Assembly: GCF_005845365.1 (NCBI RefSeq) | Contig: NZ_CP040509.1 | Location: 124,001 to 188,000 of the forward strand | Source of the DNA: Rhodoluna limnophila | GTDB taxonomy: Bacteria > Actinomycetota > Actinomycetes > Actinomycetales > Microbacteriaceae | Direction of reading: 5' to 3' | DNA: 64,000 bases | Shown here: piece after piece, positions 16,992 to 24,009 of the stretch | How positions within the stretch are numbered: the stretch's first letter is position 1 | Layout of the letters: every line of letters begins with the position of its first letter | Made by a program: the position numbers and the translations under genes | Notes under the pieces: model-generated | Databases searched by the model: none | The model's input: only the letters and a program-made list of their open reading frames with translations | What the model was told of the DNA's origin: nothing

Positions 16992-18212
16992 TTCGCGCCC
17001 TGCCTGAAGCTCCCACGGAACCTCGGTAACCGTTGCCGGGTCAATCAGCCCTGACCTGTCGGCGGCAACCGCAGTAACAATACGCTCGGCGGCCTCACCC
17101 GGGTATGGCATAGCTGCAGCCCGCAACGCCTCAATCTGCGTCGTGCGCGATGGCACTGCAACCAGATACTCGGCCAACTGATCCAGACTGTCAACCTTCA
17201 CTGCAGCCGCAGCAGCCAGCTCACCCAAATCACTAAACATCCAATGCTCAGGGTTCTCCATAAACAGCGCAGGCTTGCCCATGGCCAGAGGCCACTCGGC
17301 CAAATAAGAAATTCCGTCGGTCAACAGGGCATCTGCCTGGGCAAAAATCATCGCCGATGAACTCTCAGAATCAATCGATGTGTTTGGCAAATCCCGCCAA
17401 CGCGCCAGCCAGTCATCAAGTGCCTCACGGGTCATAACCTCGCGGTCAACCAGCGTGCCAAATAAGAACGGGTGTGGTCGCAAAATTACTCGAACAGCTG
17501 GGTTGGCAGCAGCCCAATCCAACATGCCCCAGCACACCTGAGCAAACACCCCAAAGTTCAGCCAGTGTGGTGAATAACTGTGGTGTGGCGCCCAAACCAA
17601 AGTGGTCAGTGCGCGCACAGCCAACTGCCCAGATTCGGCAATCTCTTCAACCTCTTCAATCAGGGCATCCAGCTTGGTAGAGCCAACAAAGTGCACGTGA
17701 TCATTGCCGCGCGGCAACTTGCCATAGGCACCTTTCAAAAACTTGTCTTGCACTACAACCAAAGACGCCAGCTGATGCATGCGCTGGGTGTAGAGGTGCG
17801 CGCCAATGGCCTCAAACCCAGATTCTGGGTGCACGCCATCAACCGGCTCGGCCACCAGCGGCAGCGAGTAGTAGGGCACATAAACAATGCGGCCAATGGC
17901 GGCCAGCTTGTCGGGCCGGTACTGCGGCGGGTAGTTTCTTTGCCACGGATAATTCACAAAAATGTAGTCTGGCTCGAGCGCGGCTAAGTCTGCATTCACC
18001 AGGTGTTTGATTCCGTGTGAGTCAAAGAATGCCGCCACATCGGCCACCCCGCCATAGCCCTCATCTCCGGTGAGCTTGCGGTCAATCGCAACCACGGTTA
18101 CGTCAAACCGCGGGTCTCCGCTCATGATGCGGTGGGTTTCGGCCAGGGCGTCCCAAGCCTCAAAGTAAAACGTCAAGAACGTGACCTTGATCTGTCTTAC
18201 CGTCTGGTTCAT
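16977..18212 (-). CDS. Second TagB/TagF-like glycerophosphotransferase family protein
   Basis: Predicted GT-B fold transferase (411 aa) related to CDP-glycerol glycerophosphotransferases but divergent. Recognisable features are VWAPHHSYSP in the centre, VILRPHPFLFG, and a nucleotide-binding segment ADALLTDGISYLAEWPL standing where TDYSS is found in the gene at 6928. The Ser-Ser of that box is replaced by Gly-Ile-Ser, so donor specificity may differ. It is a single gene, convergent with the giant surface protein and separated from it by only 18 bases. It may decorate the wall polymer or a surface glycan; the substrate is unknown. Confidence 0.72.
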   Translation of the reverse strand: MNQTVRQIKVTFLTFYFEAWDALAETHRIMSGDPRFDVTVVAIDRKLTGDEGYGGVADVAAFFDSHGIKHLVNADLAALEPDYIFVNYPWQRNYPPQYRPDKLAAIGRIVYVPYYSLPLVAEPVDGVHPESGFEAIGAHLYTQRMHQLASLVVVQDKFLKGAYGKLPRGNDHVHFVGSTKLDALIEEVEEIAESGQLAVRALTTLVWAPHHSYSPHWLNFGVFAQVCWGMLDWAAANPAVRVILRPHPFLFGTLVDREVMTREALDDWLARWRDLPNTSIDSESSSAMIFAQADALLTDGISYLAEWPLAMGKPALFMENPEHWMFSDLGELAAAAAVKVDSLDQLAEYLVAVPSRTTQIEALRAAAMPYPGEAAERIVTAVAADRSGLIDPATVTEVPWELQAGREPLKD

Positions 18213-18261
18213 AGCCCAAGTTTAGGCAACAGGGCCGACAACTCAAACCCCCAGTTAAAGA

Positions 18262-18302
18262 AAAAACCCCGAGGCTACGAATTCATTAGTCCCGAGGTTT
18301 TT
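18262..18302. terminator. Imperfect bidirectional terminator
   Basis: AAAAACC pairs with GGTTTTT, continuing inward through two mismatches to CTA/TAG around a 9-base loop. Both strands end in T-rich tails. It insulates the 18212 gene from transcription arriving from the right. Confidence 0.55.
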
Positions 18303-18451
18303 CTAATTTGAGAAAATCGCAATTTGCTCAAACTTTGTAGCTATTGCAGCAATCTCACGAGGCTTGGTTTCAAGTGGGGTGCTGCAACTTCTACATTACC
18401 AATACACGCCGACAGCCCTCGGTTATTACGGTGGGCTTCGAAATAATCGGT

Positions 18452-18489
18452 AAAGAAAAAATGCGCCCGATCATTCCCAAGGCGGGCGC
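18452..18489 (-). terminator. Rho-independent terminator of the 52-codon gene
   Basis: Read on the minus strand, GCGCCCG pairs with CGGGCGC around a 13-base loop and is followed by ATTTTTTCTTTA. The stop codon of the small gene lies inside this hairpin, strong support that a transcript ends here. Confidence 0.88.
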
Positions 18490-18629
18490 CTATTCATCAG
18501 CTCAACCAGACCGTCGTTGGGCTTTGCCGCTGCCGACACGGCACCCTCGAGGGCCTCAAAAACTTCTTCCGGTACAGCAAACTCCAGCACATCGTTCTCA
18601 CTTGTGAACGCAATAGATTCTTCGCTCAT
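18471..18629 (-). CDS. Small acidic protein of unknown function, divergent from the sigma factor gene
   Basis: A 52-codon frame beginning MSEESIAFTSENDVLEFA and ending MNRRPPWE. It is supported by a strong GGGAGGAAGC ribosome-binding site directly before the ATG, and by a canonical terminator overlapping its stop. It is rich in Glu and hydrophobic residues, has no cysteine, and has no signal peptide or membrane helix. I do not recognise the family. It shares a 124-base divergent control region with the membrane-bound sigma factor gene. It could be a regulator or partner of that factor or an unrelated peptide; the sequence alone does not decide. Confidence 0.72.
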   Translation of the reverse strand: MSEESIAFTSENDVLEFAVPEEVFEALEGAVSAAAKPNDGLVELMNRRPPWE

Positions 18630-18753
18630 GCTTCCTCCCAATGTGAATAGTAATCAAACCCCAACCAGACCGTAATAAAACCGGACTAATGGCGTATAAC
18701 TCGATACTGACCTAAACTGTCAGTGATCGATTACACCTTGGGGAGGGGCACCG
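18630..18753. promoter_or_regulatory. Divergent control region of small gene and sigma factor
   Basis: Contains ACCGTAATA followed by AAA and CCGGACT (about 18670-18687), nearly the same block as upstream of the surface gene at 20487 (20349-20366). TATAAC at 18695-18700 could be a -10. An inverted repeat ACTGAC-N7-GTCAGT spans 18706-18724. GGGGAGGGG before 18754 is the ribosome-binding site. Confidence 0.55.
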
Positions 18754-20253
18754 ATGTCAGACGTCACACCGCTGCGCCCAGAAGACGCCAACTCCAGCGA
18801 ACAACTCGCCAACCTCCCAGAAGACCCATTCGAGTCAATGCTCGATGAAGAGTCTGACGAGGACTTTGGCTACGTAGTCACCCGTGAGCGCGCTGCCGGC
18901 CCAGACGGCCGCCCAGTCAAGTTGGCCGAGTGGTCAGCCCAAGACTTCTCAAGCATTTACACCCGCTTTCGCCCACACCTAGAGCGCCACGCTCGCCGCT
19001 TTCTAAACAACCAAAGCCAGGTTGACGAGGTCGTTCAAGACGCATTCCTTTACCTAATGGTCAGCCTGCCAGAGCTCGACTCAGAGATTGGTGTTCTGCG
19101 CTTCCTTAAATGGAAGACCCGCCTACTGTGCCTAGACGTCATTCGCGCCAGCGGCAAAACCTACCTTGCCAGCATTGACGACGTAGCCGAGCCTGCCAGC
19201 AACGACCCAGAGATCTCTAGCTACCTAGAGCAGCAAGATGACGCTGCGGTTCTGCGCCTTGCCCTCAGCAAGCTCAACCCTCGCCACCGCGAGGTTCTAT
19301 TGGCCAGCATCTATGAAGAAAAATCCACCGATGTCATTGCCGCCCAGGTGGGTCTGTCCGAGAACGCCACTCGCCAGCTAATCTTCCGTGCCCGCGCAGC
19401 CTTCAAAAAGGCGCTGTTGGGTGACGACATTGACACCAACGGCATGTCAGCCGCAGCCATTCTCTCGGTTGCTGCCCGCAAGGCGGCTTATGACGCCAAA
19501 AAGGTTGGCGCCCAGGCCATGGTCTTTGCACTGTTCCTAATGCTGGCGGTTGGCGCATTCATTCAGGTTGGCGGCCGCGGCACCCAAGAGGCAAACCTTG
19601 CTGAGGTTGAGGCCCCATCGGCCACCAGCCCAGATTCCACCAACTCGGGTGCCACCCAATCAGCAACCCCAAACACTTCAAACTCTGCAACACCGATAGA
19701 CCCAACCGCCGAGCCAACCACTCAGCCGGTGCCGGTTATCAACACTGTGATCAGCCTGCCAAGCACCACGGCAACGCCAAGCACAGAGGCAAGCCCAAGT
19801 GCTAGCCCTAGCGAGAGCCCTTTCACTCAGGCAGCCGAGGCAGCCATCTTTGACTCAAGCAAGTCAGAGGTTGTGTTCTTGCTTGCCAACAGCCGGCCAG
19901 ACATTCAGGGCGTCAACTTCTCGGGCGACTACATTGCCTCGGCTAGCCAGGGCATCTACTCAGAGTTCACCTTTGACTACAGCGGCAACAAGCAGTTCTC
20001 AAACGTAGACGTCTACTTCTTGGTAGACGCATTGCCTTACCTTGCTAAGACCACAGAAATTGAGGTCATCTCAGGCGTAGACGCAGCTGGCCAGCAGCAC
20101 ATCGTGTTCTATGGCGCAGTCGACAAAATCACCGATCGCAATGGTGCAGTGGTCAATGACAGCACTCTGGCCAAGGGCACCATCCGCATCGAGCTAGTGG
20201 TCAACAAAGAGCGCACCGCGGTGGTCTCAACTCACCTTGACCTTCTAGGTTAA
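18754..20253 (+). CDS. ECF-type sigma factor with transmembrane helix and extracytoplasmic domain
   Basis: Predicted membrane-tethered RNA polymerase sigma factor (499 aa). After an acidic N-terminus, region 2 spans about 65-135 (YTRFRPHLERHARRFL, VDEVVQDAFLYLM) and region 4 about 165-220 (LNPRHREVLLASIYEE, AAQVGLSENATRQLIFRARAAFKK). A hydrophobic helix, AQAMVFALFLMLAVGAFI, lies at about 254-271, followed by a Ser/Thr/Pro linker (about 285-370) and an external domain of about 130 residues with no family I recognise. This merges sigma and sensor parts that are usually on separate sigma and anti-sigma proteins. It lies just upstream of two S-layer-like genes and is a natural candidate for their control. 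Confidence 0.86.
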   Translation: MSDVTPLRPEDANSSEQLANLPEDPFESMLDEESDEDFGYVVTRERAAGPDGRPVKLAEWSAQDFSSIYTRFRPHLERHARRFLNNQSQVDEVVQDAFLYLMVSLPELDSEIGVLRFLKWKTRLLCLDVIRASGKTYLASIDDVAEPASNDPEISSYLEQQDDAAVLRLALSKLNPRHREVLLASIYEEKSTDVIAAQVGLSENATRQLIFRARAAFKKALLGDDIDTNGMSAAAILSVAARKAAYDAKKVGAQAMVFALFLMLAVGAFIQVGGRGTQEANLAEVEAPSATSPDSTNSGATQSATPNTSNSATPIDPTAEPTTQPVPVINTVISLPSTTATPSTEASPSASPSESPFTQAAEAAIFDSSKSEVVFLLANSRPDIQGVNFSGDYIASASQGIYSEFTFDYSGNKQFSNVDVYFLVDALPYLAKTTEIEVISGVDAAGQQHIVFYGAVDKITDRNGAVVNDSTLAKGTIRIELVVNKERTAVVSTHLDLLG

Positions 20254-20337
20254 CGAAACCGAATCGCAAAGCCTTCGAGTCAGGCAAAATCACGGTTTCC
20301 TGCTTCAAATTCGCGCGCCCGAAAACATCCTCAAATT

Positions 20338-20366
20338 ATCCGGACAATACCGTAATAGTCCGGACT
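20338..20366. promoter_or_regulatory. Tandem TCCGGAC palindromes upstream of surface protein gene 1
   Basis: ATCCGGAC (20338-20345) and GTCCGGAC (20358-20365) have centres exactly 20 bp apart, two helical turns, as expected for a dimeric regulator binding one DNA face. The same core occurs upstream of both LuxR genes. Confidence 0.6.
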
Positions 20367-20383
20367 TGTCTGCGCTAACTAAT

Positions 20384-20486
20384 GTGAGGTCCTTTTCACC
20401 ATTTTGCTTGGTTGCTTGGTGTGGCGGGTATCTCGGCTGATCTCAATGGGGGGTCGGTTTTATAACCAAGATTAGAAAGAGACAAA
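20384..20486 (+). promoter_or_regulatory. Conserved 5' leader of surface protein gene 1
   Basis: The roughly 100-base leader shares GTGAGGTC (20384) and TGCTTGGTTG (20405), 21 bases apart, with the leader of the paralogue at 24010, where the spacing is also 21. Both leaders end in AACCAAGA...AAAGAGACA just before the ATG. Confidence 0.6.
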
Positions 20487-22955
20487 ATGTCTAAGAACTT
20501 GACTCGTAAGGGTCTAGCTTTTGGTGCACTAGTTGCTCTCGGTTCATCAGTAATTGCGGGCGCACCTGCACATGCTGTTGACAACGTAGCGCTGGCTCCA
20601 AACTCTGGAACCTCTTACCTAACAACTCTTGCCGGTGCATTCGTGCTGAAGGCCGAATTCGGCGGCGCTGTGCCAACCAGCCAGCTGGGCGACCTTCGCT
20701 TCAAGATCACCCAGACCGGTGCAAAAGTAATCTCGGCTGCAATCGGTTCTGACCTTGCAAACAGTGGAGCGTCGTACACCTACCTGACTGCTGACCTTGA
20801 TGCTACTAACGCATCTTTCGTAACTGCAAAGTTGCCTGCTCGCAGCGCAACTCCTGTTGACGGCGAGAAGATCGCGTCTTACACCGAGGCTGGCGCAGTC
20901 AAGCTAACCGCTTCAGGTACCGCAACTGCATCTGCAGATGTTACCGCTTGGTTGGACATCGACAACGACGGTGTTATCGACAGCACTGAGTACTCATCAG
21001 TCACACGCACGGTTACCTTCCACAAGGCAACCGACCTATCTGCAGTGACAACTTTGACTGCACCGGTTGCAGGCCAGGCTTCACTTGCTGCTTCGACCGT
21101 CATCACCCCAGAGCTGAACTCAGCTATGTTGGCAACTAACGCAGTAACCGTTGACTTCGCAGGCGGCAACGCTGCTGACGGCAACGCTACCTTTGCTTCA
21201 GGTAAGTGGAGCGCAACTGGTGCGACCACTGTTGCAGGTGCAACCACATACACTGCCCAGGCAAAGGTTGACGGAACCGCAATTGGTAACGTTGCATCTC
21301 AGTCTGTTGCTGCAGTAACCGTTGCAACCATCACTGCAGCTGTTACCGACAACGGAGACACCCAGGATGTAACCCCTGCTGCTGGCACCACCAACAAGGC
21401 TTCAAAGGTTCGCGCTGGCGTAAAGAACGCTGAGGTTGTGCTTACTCTCAAGAAGGTCGATGGTACTGCTGTTGGTGCTGGCATCCCAGTCGTCGTGGGC
21501 GTTGACACCACCGTTGCAACCACTCCAGTAACCGCAGCAATCACTGTTGCAGGCACTGCTGTTTCAACCACTATTGGCGGAGACATCACTGTCAACTCTG
21601 TAACTGATGCAAACGGCCAGGTAAAACTTGCAGTTGTAAACCAGTTGGGTACCGCCGCAGACAAGCTAACCTTCACAGCATCGGCTGAGGGCATTTCACT
21701 TGACACCAACACCGGCGCTGCTGCTCAGGCATTCGAACTAGCATGGGCAAACCCTGCCTACACTGCAGTTTCGACTGCTGTTGGTTCAGCTGTTCGTTCA
21801 ATTGCTGAGGGTGGATCAACCACTTTCAACTATGACGTCAAGGACAACTTCGGAACCGCAATCGGCTCAGGCGCACGCCTTGAGTTTGTTGTTGCCGGAA
21901 CCGCATCTGCTACCTCATACGTGAACCTAGTTGGAGGCAAGGCTTCAATCACCGTAACCGACACCACTGCAAACGTTGCATCAGCAATCACCGTTGACGC
22001 CACGCTTCAGACCCAGGATGTTGCTACCAGCAACTGGACCAGCACTGCAGTCGCCGCTGCACAGCAGACTGTCAACGTGACTTCAACTGTTGCTGCTTTT
22101 GACACAGTTCCAGTTGCTTCATCGGTTGCTCTATCAACCGCTGCAACTCTAACTGCGTCTGTAAACAACCCAGGTGCAGCAGTTACCGTTGCTGCTAACG
22201 GCGTAACCTTCACCGTTGACGGTGTTGAGTACGCTAACTCAGTTACTTTGTTCTCTGCTGCAACCACCGGTGACATCTCAGTTTCAGCGAAGTCAAACAT
22301 CGCTGGTGCAAAGACTGTTACCTACACTGTTGGTTCAGAGTCAAAGACTGCGGTTCTAACCGTGGGCGCTGCTGCTGAAACCGCAGGTACCAACATTGAC
22401 CTATCAGCTGTTCCAGCAACTATCGTTCCTGGTTCAACCTTGGTCTTCACTGGTTACCTAAAGGATGTCTACGGCAACGCTGTTGACACCGACCAGGGTG
22501 CGGGTACAACCCCAACCTTCTCAGTTGCTTACGCAGGCCCTGGTTTCATTGTTGGCGGTACAACCCCAACTGCAACCGATGCTGACGGTAAGTTCACCTT
22601 CACCGTAATTCTTGGTGCAAACGATGCTGGTTCAGCAACCGTTACCGTCAAGTATGACGCTGATGGCGCAACCACCACAATTGCTGAGATCTCAAAGTCT
22701 GCCACCGTTAGCGTTGCAAAGGCTGTCACCGCAGCTACCGCAGCTGCTTCTGGTTCAACCGGCAAGATCTACGCATCAGCAACTAACGCTGCTGGCAAGA
22801 AGGTTGTTGTTAAGGTTTCTGGCAAGTTCGTTACCAGCTTCACCGGTACCGCTGCTAAGAAGTCTGTTGCGATTGCTGCTCTAAAGGGCAACCGCACCGT
22901 AACCATCTACGTTGGTGGAACTCTAGTTCTAACCAAGCTGGTTACAATCAAGTAG
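20487..22955 (+). CDS. S-layer-like secreted surface protein 1
   Basis: Predicted abundant exported protein (822 aa). Signal peptide: SKNLTRKGLAFGALVALG to a cleavage site after APAHA (about residue 30). The mature part is Ala/Thr/Val-rich beta sandwich-like sequence, without cysteine in the stretches I read. A possible calcium-binding loop DIDNDGVIDSTEY lies near residues 157-169. The last 70 residues (from AAASGSTGK to KLVTIK) form a conserved C-terminal domain shared with the paralogue at 24010. No LPXTG, SLH or membrane anchor is seen. Role as a surface layer is inferred from size, composition, leader conservation and strong codon bias. Confidence 0.8.
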   Translation: MSKNLTRKGLAFGALVALGSSVIAGAPAHAVDNVALAPNSGTSYLTTLAGAFVLKAEFGGAVPTSQLGDLRFKITQTGAKVISAAIGSDLANSGASYTYLTADLDATNASFVTAKLPARSATPVDGEKIASYTEAGAVKLTASGTATASADVTAWLDIDNDGVIDSTEYSSVTRTVTFHKATDLSAVTTLTAPVAGQASLAASTVITPELNSAMLATNAVTVDFAGGNAADGNATFASGKWSATGATTVAGATTYTAQAKVDGTAIGNVASQSVAAVTVATITAAVTDNGDTQDVTPAAGTTNKASKVRAGVKNAEVVLTLKKVDGTAVGAGIPVVVGVDTTVATTPVTAAITVAGTAVSTTIGGDITVNSVTDANGQVKLAVVNQLGTAADKLTFTASAEGISLDTNTGAAAQAFELAWANPAYTAVSTAVGSAVRSIAEGGSTTFNYDVKDNFGTAIGSGARLEFVVAGTASATSYVNLVGGKASITVTDTTANVASAITVDATLQTQDVATSNWTSTAVAAAQQTVNVTSTVAAFDTVPVASSVALSTAATLTASVNNPGAAVTVAANGVTFTVDGVEYANSVTLFSAATTGDISVSAKSNIAGAKTVTYTVGSESKTAVLTVGAAAETAGTNIDLSAVPATIVPGSTLVFTGYLKDVYGNAVDTDQGAGTTPTFSVAYAGPGFIVGGTTPTATDADGKFTFTVILGANDAGSATVTVKYDADGATTTIAEISKSATVSVAKAVTAATAAASGSTGKIYASATNAAGKKVVVKVSGKFVTSFTGTAAKKSVAIAALKGNRTVTIYVGGTLVLTKLVTIK

Positions 22956-22973
22956 CACTTCCCCTGTAACAAG

Positions 22974-23013
22974 AAACTTCCCGGTCCTGAAAAGGGCCGG
23001 GAAGTTTTCTTTT
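22974..23013. terminator. Terminator after surface protein gene 1, shared with convergent LuxR gene
   Basis: AAACTTCCCGG pairs with CCGGGAAGTTT around a loop and is followed by TCTTTT on the plus strand. The minus strand also has a T-containing tail, so it probably serves both convergent genes. Confidence 0.88.
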
Positions 23014-23040
23014 AAGTTGCGAGCTGACGCAGTTCTTCAA

Positions 23041-23751
23041 CTAAGCGGGGGGGGGGGGTCTTTTTATGAGGCCAAGCGCTCGGCCCTTTTTGGCCGCCTC
23101 AGTGCGGTTTGGAACACCCAGAGCGCGATAAATACGGACTGTCTCCTGACGTACCGTCGATTCCGAAACCAACAGCTTGTTTGCAATCTCAGCGTTCACA
23201 AGACCCTCGGCCATGAAGTCCAGAATTCTAATCTGGCGGCTGGTAAGGTCTTCTCCGCTTGCCTCGCGCAGGCCACCCTTGGTGGTTGCAATTGCCATGT
23301 TGGTTAGGCAATAGGTTCCTAGTTTGCCCAAAATCGGAATCAACTTTTCGTGCATCGGTAGATCTTTTACGGTGTCAACCAAGACCAAGCACAAACTGCC
23401 TAGCGGCACGCTGTCGCGCAGCAACGGAATTGCAATCACTGGTTGGTTGGCTGGCCCATGGCCATCAAATACAAAAGTCTTGGTTCTTACTGAAATAGCG
23501 ATTGGGGTTTCATCCCAAGCAGAGATCTCTGGTGCCTCGCTCGAGTAAACCATTCCATAGCCAGCCACTGGCAGTAGCTGAGAGCTGTTGTCCAACAGAT
23601 ACATGTGACAGCCCTGAACATTTGCGTTGCTTAGCTCTGAGTGCACAAGTGCCCGACAAAATTCAGATGCGTTGTCGCTCTTAAGCAATGTGTCAAGAAC
23701 TGACTCGATCGCCGCAAAGTCAATGCCCGGCGATTGCGCGGTAGTCATCAT
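23041..23751 (-). CDS. GAF-like/LuxR family transcriptional regulator 1
   Basis: Predicted DNA-binding regulator (236 aa). Residues about 10-155 resemble a GAF-type sensory domain; 169-229 form a LuxR/GerE helix-turn-helix (TSRQIRILDFMAEGLVNAEI, LLVSESTVRQETVRIYRALG). It has no receiver phosphorylation domain. The ATG at 23751 follows GGGGGAGG. The gene is divergent from surface gene 2 and convergent with surface gene 1. The C-terminus RPPPPA is encoded by an uninterrupted run of 12 C (23047-23058). One added or two lost C would replace it with a tail ending RLVEELRQLAT, a plausible helix, so the tract may be phase variable or contain a sequencing indel. Confidence 0.87.
   Translation of the reverse strand: MMTTAQSPGIDFAAIESVLDTLLKSDNASEFCRALVHSELSNANVQGCHMYLLDNSSQLLPVAGYGMVYSSEAPEISAWDETPIAISVRTKTFVFDGHGPANQPVIAIPLLRDSVPLGSLCLVLVDTVKDLPMHEKLIPILGKLGTYCLTNMAIATTKGGLREASGEDLTSRQIRILDFMAEGLVNAEIANKLLVSESTVRQETVRIYRALGVPNRTEAAKKGRALGLIKRPPPPA
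23047..23058. repeat. Poly-G/poly-C 12-mer at the 3' end of a LuxR gene
   Basis: Twelve consecutive G on the plus strand, the longest homopolymer I saw in the window. It lies inside the last codons of the minus-strand regulator and is prone to slippage. Confidence 0.95.
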
Positions 23752-23822
23752 TCATACCTCCCCCAAGGTCAAAACCCGAATGTAGTACTAACCGTACATG
23801 CCCCTCCTGACAGACAAGTCCT

Positions 23823-23834
23823 ATGTCCGGACAT
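23823..23834. promoter_or_regulatory. Perfect palindrome between LuxR 1 and surface gene 2
   Basis: ATGTCCGGACAT is a perfect 12-bp palindrome placed 72 bases upstream of the LuxR start and about 175 bases upstream of the surface protein gene. It contains the GTCCGGAC core shared with other promoters in this region. Confidence 0.62.
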
Positions 23835-23905
23835 CAAATAGTCAAGTCTGTTTAGACCTGATGTCTTCACCGTGACGCACGCGAATCCCTCTAGTTACCT
23901 AGAAC

Positions 23906-24009
23906 GTGAGGTCTTTTATCTCCGCCTGCTTGGTTGGCCGAGGTGAGATTTCACAATCCGGGGGTCATAAGGATTTTCGGGGAATAAACCAAGAAAGAAA
24001 GAGACATAC
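23906..24009 (+). promoter_or_regulatory. Conserved 5' leader of surface protein gene 2
   Basis: GTGAGGTC (23906) and TGCTTGGTTG (23927) keep the same 21-base spacing and nearly the same distance to the start codon as in the leader at 20384. This points to a conserved transcription start or regulatory leader. Confidence 0.6.

Noticed and set aside
18344-18607. 87-codon plus-strand frame
   Set aside because: It lies antisense to the better supported 52-codon gene and its terminator, and its translation is not protein-like.
23017-23307. 96-codon plus-strand frame across the poly-G tract
   Set aside because: Antisense to the LuxR gene; reads glycine run and unlike protein afterwards.
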